The notes under the pieces were generated by a model. It ran no database searches and was not told the origin of the DNA. It saw only the letters and a list, made by a program, of their open reading frames with translations. Shown one piece after another: positions 1 to 5,612 of a stretch of 5,613 nucleotides of DNA. Each line of letters opens with the position of its first letter. The first letter of the stretch is position 1. The stretch is from Smithella sp. ME-1 (GTDB lineage: Bacteria > Desulfobacterota > Syntrophia > Syntrophales > Smithellaceae): the NCBI GenBank assembly GCA_000495415.1, contig AWGX01000582.1, positions 1 through 5,613 on the forward strand, in the 5' to 3' direction. Made by a program: the position numbers and the translations under genes.

Positions 1-639
1 AACGAGATCAAATGCGGAACTACCGATAAGCTCTTCCTGATTATATCCCAGTATCCTCTCTATGGAAGGACTGTTATATTGGAAAATCCCTTGAGGATCT
101 AATTCACTTATAAAGTCGCTCATATTATCTGTGATGCGCTGGTATCTCTCCTCGCTCTCCGTGAACGCCTCCTTGAAGAGCTTGCGCTTTAACTCATCCA
201 GCGCCTGTCCTAAGCTTTGCCCAAGCTTCTTGCTTTCATCTCTGCTATTTAAGAGTAAAGACAGCAAAACACCGATGATAGACATGCTGACCATGAAGAT
301 TAAAGCTCGCAGTAATGGATCAGGGTAAGGTGATACAAACAGGGCGCGGGGAAGAAAGACGAGCAGGGAAAGGAAGCCGGTTATTATAATACCTTTCATT
401 CTGAATTCATAAGTTGCATACATAACCGGTATAAGAAATAAAGCCCGATGCAAATCATGAACAGTGTAGAAAATATGCCACCGCAGATTTACCCAGCCCG
501 CATAATCTATGATAACATCCACATAGTAAAATACCGAACAGGCCACCATGAGTAAAGCGATATGCCAGAAAGAGGCATCCTTCCACACAGGGAGCTTTTC
601 GTTCTCGCGGGCATTACTTGTTGTGCCTGAATTGGCCAT
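1..639 (-). CDS. Membrane-anchored PAS sensor protein, N-terminal part (probable sensor kinase, cut by window edge)
   Basis: The frame is open from an ATG at 639 to the window edge without a stop (213 codons), so the gene is partial. An AAGGA Shine-Dalgarno at 646-650 lies 6 bases before the ATG. The protein starts with a short polar segment, then has about four hydrophobic stretches (residues about 24-44, 65-79, 83-102 and 113-130). A charged, probably coiled-coil linker follows (about 131-163), and then the start of a PAS domain (from about 164: SEERYQRITDNMSDFISELD, then YNSPSIERILGY and EELIG). PAS domains bind small ligands or cofactors or mediate signal transfer. This layout is typical of inner-membrane sensor histidine kinases or diguanylate cyclases, but the output domain is outside the window, so the kinase call is inference. 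It is the third gene of a leftward set and is separated from the upstream PAS protein by an orientation-switching repeat array. Confidence 0.85.
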   Translation of the reverse strand, partial: MANSGTTSNARENEKLPVWKDASFWHIALLMVACSVFYYVDVIIDYAGWVNLRWHIFYTVHDLHRALFLIPVMYATYEFRMKGIIITGFLSLLVFLPRALFVSPYPDPLLRALIFMVSMSIIGVLLSLLLNSRDESKKLGQSLGQALDELKRKLFKEAFTESEERYQRITDNMSDFISELDPQGIFQYNSPSIERILGYNQEELIGSSAFDLV

Positions 640-658
640 GGTTTTATCCTTAAAGCAA

Positions 659-814
659 GATTACAGCGATAGTAAAAGATTACAGAGATTAGGGACAGTG
701 ATTACTGCGATTAAGAAATCTCTGTAATCGGATATTAATCATTGTAATCTTTCCCCTGAATCTCAGTAATCTTCTTCGCATCTCTGTAATCGCCCCTATT
801 TAATCTCCGTAATC
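659..814. repeat. Array of eight degenerate 13-base repeats that inverts in the middle
   Basis: The unit is GATTACAGAGATT or its complement. Copies in the plus orientation are at 659-670 (one base short), 678-690 and 700-712. Copies in the opposite orientation are at 717-729, 737-749, 759-771, 779-791 and 802-814. Starts are 17-23 bases apart and the intervening sequence is not conserved. The copies at 678-690 and 717-729 are exact reverse complements. The innermost pair (700-712 with 717-729) could form a 13-base stem with two mismatches and a 4-base loop, and the next two pairs nest around it. The array fills the gap between two minus-strand PAS genes and runs into the 3' end of the upstream one. 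It could be a transcript hairpin (attenuator, processing or stability element) or a REP-like genomic repeat. The function is unknown. Confidence 0.85.
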
Positions 815-2127
815 TTGGCTTCCAGTTCGGCAACTCTCTCTTTCAATTCCCGCATCCGCAGTTCCCGATCCACAAATACTTTATTGATCCGTTCCAGATC
901 AGCGGTCTTGGTTGATAATTCGGCGGTGCGCTGGGCAATACGTTGTTCCAGCTCTTCATTTAGTTTTATTATTTCTGCTTCTGCCCGCTTGCGGTCGGTA
1001 ATGTCCTTTGCAATGCTGAGTAGAGCGGGTCTGCCGAACCAATCCGCTTTCTTGGCGTACACCTCCAGCGGTAACGAGGAACCATCCTTGCGTATATGGC
1101 ACACCTCGAACAGCGCCTCACCTTTCTCGGCGATCCGTTTCATCCTTTCGGATATCAGGCTCTCGCTCTCGGGTACGTCCAACTGGTGGAGGTTGAGGGA
1201 CATGAACTCCTCTTTGGTGTATCCATGCATCGCGAACGTCTGATCGTTTGCATACATGAAGACGCCGCTCTCATCATGAACCGTGATAGAAAGCGGTGAG
1301 ATGTGCAAGAGTTGCGCCTGCTCCTTGAGCGCTTCCTCCAACTTTTTACGTTCGGAAATTTCCATCTGCAGATTATTTACGGAGGTATAAGATTGGTTCA
1401 ACTTAGCAACCGTTTCATTCATGACCTTGGCTAAATCAGTCAACTCATCATCACCTATCACAGGTATTTGATATTCCAGCTTGCCACTACCGATGATTTC
1501 GACCTCTTGCTTCAGGGCTGTCAGACGTTTTGCCACCGTTCTGTTGAGCGAAGTTGAATTGACGATAATCGCTATGCCGCCGCCCGCAAACAAAATGATG
1601 ATCAGCAAAAGAGCCCTGTTTTGTGCTTTGGTCTTTTCTCTCACGGTTGATTCCTGCAGTCTATTGATAATATCCATCAAGGCGTAGGCCTTGAGAAATA
1701 CCTGGCCGATCTGCCGCGTTCCCACTTCATCAAAAATAAGTCTGCTTTTCGCACGGCGCGCTTCCCGCTTACCTCTCTCGATTATCGAGGAGAATGAAGC
1801 AAATGTTGCATCAAAGTTTTTTCGCGCTTCCTGTAACAGGAGTTTGTCCTCCGCGCTCGAAAAACTTTTAGCTGCTGTTTCCAGTAATTTCAGGAGAGCT
1901 TCGGATTTTAAGTGCCACTGGATGCCTGCCCGTTCTTCCCGATTAAGAAGATAATCGTCCCGCAAAACGATGCGCTCAAAGGCCGTTTTTTGTATTTTAT
2001 TGACCAGATTCTCATTCCGGTTTGTCCTATAAACTTCCAGGAACGACCAGGACAGGGAAATTGCTATAAGCACTGTTATCAACAGGGATATCCAGACATT
2101 TAGCATGAGTTTTGTTTTTATCTTCAT
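796..2127 (-). CDS. HAMP-PAS membrane signalling protein without a kinase domain
   Basis: This encodes 443 residues from the preferred ATG at 2127; an in-frame ATG at 2145 would add six. In the shorter numbering, TM1 is at about 8-29. A mainly helical extracytoplasmic region of about 140 residues follows (with FERIVLRDDYLL and NREERAGIQWHLKSEALLKL), resembling four-helix-bundle sensor domains. TM2 is at about 172-190, and HAMP at about 191-245 (GSGKLEYQIP, then DDELTDLAKVMNETV). A short coiled coil leads into a PAS domain at about 268-380 (ISPLSITVHDESGVFMYAND to LLSIAKDITDRKRAE). The end is a coiled coil with ELEQRIAQRTAEL and INKVFVDRELRMRELKERV. That linker usually precedes or ends sensor-kinase modules, but there is no H-box, HATPase, GGDEF or methyl-accepting segment. 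The protein may therefore act as a receiver or adaptor for a partner, possibly the next PAS gene. The last residues (KITEIK) are encoded by a repeat copy. It is downstream of a binding-protein gene on the same strand. Confidence 0.88.
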   Translation of the reverse strand: MKIKTKLMLNVWISLLITVLIAISLSWSFLEVYRTNRNENLVNKIQKTAFERIVLRDDYLLNREERAGIQWHLKSEALLKLLETAAKSFSSAEDKLLLQEARKNFDATFASFSSIIERGKREARRAKSRLIFDEVGTRQIGQVFLKAYALMDIINRLQESTVREKTKAQNRALLLIIILFAGGGIAIIVNSTSLNRTVAKRLTALKQEVEIIGSGKLEYQIPVIGDDELTDLAKVMNETVAKLNQSYTSVNNLQMEISERKKLEEALKEQAQLLHISPLSITVHDESGVFMYANDQTFAMHGYTKEEFMSLNLHQLDVPESESLISERMKRIAEKGEALFEVCHIRKDGSSLPLEVYAKKADWFGRPALLSIAKDITDRKRAEAEIIKLNEELEQRIAQRTAELSTKTADLERINKVFVDRELRMRELKERVAELEAKITEIK

Positions 2128-2130
2128 TTT

Positions 2131-2136
2131 TCCCTC
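2131..2136 (-). promoter_or_regulatory. Ribosome binding site deciding the start of the HAMP-PAS gene
   Basis: On the minus strand GAGGGA lies just before the ATG at 2127, with GAGG spaced 5 bases from it. The earlier in-frame ATG at 2145 has AGGAG (2146-2150) directly abutting it with no spacer, which is too close for normal initiation. The shorter start also begins with MKIKTKLML, a basic N-terminus running straight into TM1, as expected for such sensors. Confidence 0.6.
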
Positions 2137-2151
2137 GTCCGGCATCTCCTG

Positions 2152-2239
2152 GCGAAAGGTGAAAGGTGAAGCGAAAAAACGAGATAGTCTTCACGAACGA
2201 CGAGTCACCGTTTCTTACGTTTCACATTTTACCATTCAC
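2152..2239. repeat. Imperfect inverted repeat built of GGTGAAA-like heptamers
   Basis: The left arm (2152-2181) is a run of GGTGAAA-like heptamers (GCGAAAGGTGAAAGGTGAAG). The right arm (2209-2239) holds the same kind of heptamer on the opposite strand (TTCACATTTTACCATTCAC). Aligned as an inverted repeat, the first 22 positions share 17 identities, and both arms then continue into an A-rich stretch ending in CG. The loop of 27 bases contains a further TTCACGA unit. The element fills the 131-base gap between the binding-protein stop and the HAMP-PAS start, so it would lie in a shared leftward transcript. There is no U-tract after the hairpin, so an intrinsic terminator is not supported. An mRNA stability, processing or translation-tuning role is possible. 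Confidence 0.65.
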
Positions 2240-2258
2240 ACTTCACGTCTGTTTGCTC

Positions 2259-3269
2259 CTAATGTATAATCCGCACGGCATCCGGTTTGACCGCCTCAAG
2301 GCCGTCCAAATAAATAAAATCAAGGTAATTGGGCATGACATTGTTTGGCGTCAAACGGTTTTTTATTGCCCATCGCGTCTGATCTTCAATGTCCACCAGC
2401 AGAGCCTGATCAAGTGCCACCCGGAACATGAAAATATCCCATATTTCATCAAGAAGGGCTTTATCCACTTTGAGGAATCCGGCGACAAGTCGACGTGATT
2501 CTTCGGGGTACTCATGTACAAATATTTCAGCTTTGATGAGCGCCCGCAAAACTTTTTTTACCGCTTCGGGATTCTTCTTTGCATACTTCTGCCTGGCAAC
2601 TAGACAGAAATTTTCAGTGTAGAGTGATTCATCGAAAAATAATATTCCTTTACTTCCCAATCGTTTCTTAATTTGTGTCAAATGGGGATTCCATATGGAG
2701 ACGGCATCAACTTCTCCAATGTCGAGGGCATGGGCCATTTTATCAGGATTCATATCAATTATTTTGACTTGCTTTCTGCCGATATTGTGGAGTTGCAGGA
2801 AAGAATCCGTAAAGAAATGCCCCGTTGTCCCCAGTGTAAGGCCGATTTTTTTTCCTTTGAGGTCTGATGGCCGGGTAATTCCCCTGTCTTGTCTGGCCAC
2901 GATGGCGGCATTTCTGTTAGAAGTCTGAAGCACGGCCAGCGTCGTGATAGGTCTGCCGGCCATGACGGCAAACATGATCGGCGTATCCGCCACTGTGGCA
3001 ATATCCGCTTTGCCGTCAATCACAGACTGTAGCGCTACTTTCCCGAAGGCGTGAGGCTGGGGCGTTGCCTCCAAACCCTCTTCCTTAAAGAAACCCTTCA
3101 CCAGGGCGATATGTATAAGAACCGGATTTAAATTGGTCGTATAGGCGATGGTGATCTTTTCTGGCGGATCCGTTTTTTGCTGTTGACAGCCATTAATGGT
3201 CAATACGATAAATAGAAGCGTGCTGAGGAAAAGAGCGGCAGGATGCAGATATTTCCGAAAAGGAATCAT
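2259..3269 (-). CDS. NMT1/THI5-like (SsuA/TauA-type) substrate-binding lipoprotein
   Basis: This encodes 336 residues. The ATG at 3269 follows a strong GGAGGAGG-type Shine-Dalgarno (3277-3285) with 7 bases spacing. The N-terminus is a lipoprotein signal: basic start, hydrophobic core at about 11-24, and lipobox-like INGC with Cys28 as the lipidated residue, followed by Gln. The mature part has the type II periplasmic binding fold typical of aromatic or alkanesulfonate, taurine, nitrate and thiamine-precursor binders: ITIAYTTNLNPVLIHIALVKGFFKEEGLE (about 39-67), GKADIATVADTPIMFAVMAG (86-105), ITRPSDLKGKKIGLTLGTTG (131-150), GEVDAVSIWNPH (185-196) and YTENFCLVARQKYAKKNPEAV (217-237). The CCCFC motif of the THI5 enzyme is absent, so this is a binder rather than a pyrimidine synthase. 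The ligand cannot be read from sequence. No permease or ATPase gene is adjacent. The downstream co-directional genes are membrane PAS proteins, which suggests ligand sensing. The gene is divergent from the CoA-ligase operon. Confidence 0.9.
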   Translation of the reverse strand: MIPFRKYLHPAALFLSTLLFIVLTINGCQQQKTDPPEKITIAYTTNLNPVLIHIALVKGFFKEEGLEATPQPHAFGKVALQSVIDGKADIATVADTPIMFAVMAGRPITTLAVLQTSNRNAAIVARQDRGITRPSDLKGKKIGLTLGTTGHFFTDSFLQLHNIGRKQVKIIDMNPDKMAHALDIGEVDAVSIWNPHLTQIKKRLGSKGILFFDESLYTENFCLVARQKYAKKNPEAVKKVLRALIKAEIFVHEYPEESRRLVAGFLKVDKALLDEIWDIFMFRVALDQALLVDIEDQTRWAIKNRLTPNNVMPNYLDFIYLDGLEAVKPDAVRIIH

Positions 3270-3325
3270 ATTCTTTCCTCCTCCCTCTGTTAAGCTTGGC
3301 GGTCAGCAAATATGATATTTTGTTG

Positions 3326-3355
3326 TTGACGGTGAGTTTTCTTCTATTTTATATT
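3326..3355 (+). promoter_or_regulatory. Candidate sigma70-type promoter for the CoA-ligase operon
   Basis: A TTGACG -35 box (3326-3331) and a TATATT -10 box (3350-3355) are separated by 18 bases, each one base from consensus. Transcription would start near 3362, giving a leader of about 125 bases that contains the palindrome at 3448-3466. A second TTGACT (3404-3409) has only a poor -10 match. This is pattern matching in AT-rich DNA without experimental support. Confidence 0.4.
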
Positions 3356-3356
3356 G

Positions 3357-3384
3357 ATTTTACTACGGAAATATTTAAAGTCAA
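3357..3384 (-). promoter_or_regulatory. Candidate sigma70-type promoter for the leftward binding-protein/PAS genes
   Basis: On the minus strand, TTGACT (3379-3384) and TAAAAT (3357-3362) are separated by 16 bases. Each matches consensus at five of six positions. The start would be near 3350, about 80 bases before the binding-protein ATG. Its -10 box abuts the -10 box of the rightward candidate, so if both are real, polymerase binding at one would hinder the other and the two transcripts would overlap at their 5' ends. Confidence 0.4.
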
Positions 3385-3447
3385 TCCTAATATTGATAAT
3401 CATTTGACTTGATAAAATTTCGGCGGAGTTGTAAAAAAAGCCGTAGA

Positions 3448-3466
3448 TTAATGCCACAGGCATTAA
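3448..3466. promoter_or_regulatory. Perfect 19-base palindrome upstream of the CoA ligase (possible operator or leader hairpin)
   Basis: TTAATGCC and GGCATTAA are exact reverse complements separated by ACA. The element ends 11 bases before the AAGGA ribosome binding site of the ligase gene. It could be the binding site of a dimeric repressor (TetR- and GntR-type regulators use sites of this size) or a small hairpin in the mRNA leader affecting translation. No U-tract follows, so it is not a terminator. No regulator gene is present in the window to pair with it. Confidence 0.5.
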
Positions 3467-3477
3467 AAGATATAAAC

Positions 3478-3482
3478 AAGGA
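3478..3482 (+). promoter_or_regulatory. Ribosome binding site deciding the start of the CoA ligase
   Basis: AAGGA abuts the first ATG (3483) with no spacer but is 6 bases from the second in-frame ATG (3489). The second ATG is therefore the likelier start, giving a protein beginning MPITEIL. The longer version would only add Met-Pro. Confidence 0.6.
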
Positions 3483-3488
3483 ATGCCG

Positions 3489-5123
3489 ATGCCAATAACA
3501 GAAATTCTTACACGCAACGCCTCTCTTTACGGCGAAGAAATATGCCTTATTGAAATAAATCCTCAAATCAAAGAAATAAACACAAGCTGGAAGGATTACG
3601 ATCTTGTAGAAACCAATCCGGAAAACCGTTACCGGCGGGAGATGACCTGGCGTGAGTTCGACGATAAAGCCAATCGCCTGGCAAACTTTCTGCTGGGCAG
3701 AGGTTTAACAAAAGGTCACAAAGTAGGTATCCTGCTGATGAATTGTCTGGAGTGGCTGCCGGTTTATTTCGGTGTTCTGAAAACCGGAGCACTGGCTGTA
3801 CCGCTTAATTACCGCTATACGGAAGATGAAATAAAATACTGCCTCGATTTGGCTGAATGCGATGTTTTGATTTTCGGGCCGGAATTTACCGAAAGAGTTG
3901 CTGCAATCAAAGATAAAATTCCAAATGTAAAAATGAAGCTGTTTCTGGGAGTGGGACGTCCCGCTTTTGCCGAAAGTTATTATGCCCTCACCGCGTGTTG
4001 TTCTTCCGTTGCTCCCAAAATCAAACTTTCCGATGATGATGACGCAGCCATTTATTTTTCTTCAGGAACTACCGGCTTTCCCAAAGCAATTCTTCACGAT
4101 CACCGCAGTCTGATGACATCATGTGAAGTGGAAATGAATCATCACAAACAAACACGCGCAGATAATTTCCTCTGTATACCGCCGCTTTATCACACAGGAG
4201 CAAAAATGCATTGGTTCGGCAGTTTTCTGGCGGGGAGTAAAGCAGTTTTATTGCGGGGCGTCAAACCGGAGTGGATATTCAACGCAGTGTCCGAAGAAAA
4301 GATAACGATTGTCTGGCTGCTGGTTCCCTGGGCGCAGGACATTCTTGATGCCATCGAACGCGGTGAGATAAAACTTACGGATTATAAAATAGATCAGTGG
4401 CGGCTGATGCATATCGGCGCGCAACCGGTTCCACCAAGCCTGATAAAACGCTGGAAAAAATATTTTCCCAAACACGAATACGATACCAATTACGGCCTTT
4501 CGGAATCCATCGGGCCGGGTTGTGTCCATCTGGGTATTGAAAATATCCATAAAGTCGGCGCTATCGGCAAGGCCGGTTACAAATGGGAAGTGCGGATAGT
4601 AGATGAAAACGGGCATCCTGTGAAGCAAGGCGAGGTTGGTGAACTTTGTGTCAAAGGTGCCGGTGTCATGAAATGTTACTACAGAAATCCTGAAGCCACA
4701 GCCGAGATTCTAAAAGACGGCTGGCTATATACCGGCGATATGGCACGAATGGATGAAGACGGATTTATTTATCTTGTCGATCGCAAGAAGGACGTAATTA
4801 TCACAGGCGGAGAGAATATTTATCCTGTACAGATCGAGGATTTTCTGCGTACGCATGATGCGATTAAAGATGTAGCGGTAATCGGTCTTCCCGATCAGCG
4901 GTTGGGAGAAATCGTCGCGGCGATAGTTGAATTGAAGCCGGGCTTCACCAATTCTGAAAAAGAGATTGCAGAGTTTTGTAATGCACTGCCGCGGTATAAG
5001 CGTCCGCGAAAAATCATTTTTGAAAAGGTGCCGCGCAATCCTACGGGAAAAATCGAAAAACCGAAACTCCGCGAAAAATATTGCGGCGGCAGCCTCGTGG
5101 AAGCACAGACAGAGAGTCATTAA
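3489..5123 (+). CDS. ANL-superfamily acyl/aryl-CoA ligase (AMP-dependent synthetase)
   Basis: This encodes 544 residues, full length for the family (AMP-binding plus C-terminal lid domain). The family reaction is carboxylate + ATP + CoA to acyl-CoA + AMP + PPi through an acyl-adenylate, in the cytoplasm. Motifs, numbered from the ATG at 3489: P-loop YFSSGTTGFPKA (189-200); PPLYHTGA (231-238); A5 motif YGLSES (335-340); YTGD (414-417) with the ribose-contacting Asp; hinge region DRKKDVIITGGENIYP (431-446); and PRNPTGK (515-521), whose Lys521 matches the adenylation lysine. A polar stretch of about 25-30 residues near 24-53 precedes MTWREFDDKANRLANFL and looks longer than in many FadD-like enzymes. 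The substrate (fatty, alicyclic or aromatic acid) cannot be assigned. An ACT-domain gene follows after 18 bases, almost certainly in the same operon. Family certainty is high; specificity is unknown. Confidence 0.95.
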   Translation: MPITEILTRNASLYGEEICLIEINPQIKEINTSWKDYDLVETNPENRYRREMTWREFDDKANRLANFLLGRGLTKGHKVGILLMNCLEWLPVYFGVLKTGALAVPLNYRYTEDEIKYCLDLAECDVLIFGPEFTERVAAIKDKIPNVKMKLFLGVGRPAFAESYYALTACCSSVAPKIKLSDDDDAAIYFSSGTTGFPKAILHDHRSLMTSCEVEMNHHKQTRADNFLCIPPLYHTGAKMHWFGSFLAGSKAVLLRGVKPEWIFNAVSEEKITIVWLLVPWAQDILDAIERGEIKLTDYKIDQWRLMHIGAQPVPPSLIKRWKKYFPKHEYDTNYGLSESIGPGCVHLGIENIHKVGAIGKAGYKWEVRIVDENGHPVKQGEVGELCVKGAGVMKCYYRNPEATAEILKDGWLYTGDMARMDEDGFIYLVDRKKDVIITGGENIYPVQIEDFLRTHDAIKDVAVIGLPDQRLGEIVAAIVELKPGFTNSEKEIAEFCNALPRYKRPRKIIFEKVPRNPTGKIEKPKLREKYCGGSLVEAQTESH

Positions 5124-5141
5124 AAAACAAAGGAGAAAAGT

Positions 5142-5573
5142 ATGTTTGCTTATCAGCTTTCTATTTTTGCTGAAAATAAGTCTGGAAAACTCGCTCAGAT
5201 AACCGGTGTGTTGTCTAAAGAAAAAGTAAATATAAGGGCAACTACAATAGCGACAGCGGATACTTTCGGTATTATCAATCTGATTGTTGATGATCCTCGG
5301 CGCGCCGAGGCGGCGCTATCCGCTGCAGGCATGACAGTACATTTGCGGGAAATATTGGCTGTTTTGATTCCCGATACTCCTGGCGGGCTGGATAATTTAA
5401 TGCAACTGCTTTATAATGAAGGCATCAATATCAATAACGCTTATGGTTTTGTGCTGGAGAGTTCGAAAAAAGCGGTGTTTGTGGTAGATGTTGATCAGAT
5501 GCAGAAGACGGAAAAACTATTGGAACAGAAGGGTTTTAAGACGCTGGATGTCCAAGCACTTTCCGCAATGTAG
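5142..5573 (+). CDS. Tandem ACT-domain protein, putative regulator of the CoA ligase
   Basis: This encodes 143 residues, starting at an ATG preceded by AGGAG (5131-5135) with 6 bases spacing. It has two consecutive ACT-like units. The first, at about 4-70, has the typical pattern LSIFAENKSGKLAQITGVLS, then VNIRATTIA, then FGIINLIVDD. The second, at about 71-140, has ILAVLIPDTPGGLDNLMQLL, then GININNAYGFV, then KAVFVVDVDQMQKTEKLLEQ. ACT domains usually bind amino acids or similar small ligands at dimer interfaces and control a partner enzyme. No catalytic domain is attached, so it is a free-standing regulator. Small double-ACT proteins of this type are known beside phenylacetate-CoA ligase genes; here the partner is a FadD-like ligase. 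The 18-base gap supports translation from one mRNA. Allosteric control of the ligase, or of aromatic or amino acid degradation, is inference. Confidence 0.9.
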   Translation: MFAYQLSIFAENKSGKLAQITGVLSKEKVNIRATTIATADTFGIINLIVDDPRRAEAALSAAGMTVHLREILAVLIPDTPGGLDNLMQLLYNEGININNAYGFVLESSKKAVFVVDVDQMQKTEKLLEQKGFKTLDVQALSAM

Positions 5574-5576
5574 CAC

Positions 5577-5612
5577 CGCTTCGCATTTGTGTCATTCCGT
5601 GCAAGCGAAGCG
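5577..5612. repeat. Inverted repeat after the ACT gene, possibly the start of a longer intergenic repeat
   Basis: CGCTTCGC (5577-5584) and GCGAAGCG (5605-5612) are exact reverse complements around a 20-base loop, starting 4 bases after the ACT stop codon. No T-tract is visible, since the window ends at 5613, so a terminator cannot be confirmed. The stretch from 5591 (GTCATTCCGTGCAAGCGAAG) also resembles the left part of a GTCATTCC...GGAAT palindromic element of the kind scattered in proteobacterial intergenic DNA. The right half would lie beyond the edge. Confidence 0.45.

Noticed and set aside
640..795. A frameshifted remnant of a kinase domain downstream of the HAMP-PAS gene
   Set aside because: The whole 156-base gap is accounted for by the repeat array and the leader of the next gene; no HisKA or HATPase-like coding is seen.
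659..814. CRISPR array
   Set aside because: Repeats are only 13 bases and degenerate, gaps are 4-10 bases, the orientation flips midway, and no cas gene is near.
815..1243. Open frame of 142 codons on the plus strand opposite the HAMP-PAS gene
   Set aside because: The product is Ser/Arg-rich low-complexity sequence with no domain, and the opposite strand encodes clear PAS and coiled-coil motifs.
2152..2239. Intrinsic terminator of the binding-protein gene
   Set aside because: The inverted repeat is long, AT-rich and imperfect, and no U-tract follows it on the minus strand.
2166..2498. Open frame of 110 codons on the plus strand over the repeat region and binding-protein 3' end
   Set aside because: It begins within the heptamer repeat and then runs antisense to the conserved binding protein. 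No ribosome site or domain supports it.
2259..3269. Hydroxymethylpyrimidine synthase (THI5 enzyme)
   Set aside because: The protein has a lipoprotein signal and lacks the CCCFC motif of the enzyme, so it is a binding protein of the same fold.
4248..5120. Open frames of 126 and 131 codons on the minus strand opposite the CoA ligase
   Set aside because: They overlap the conserved ligase motifs of the other strand, have no recognisable domain, and are best explained as shadows of the real gene.
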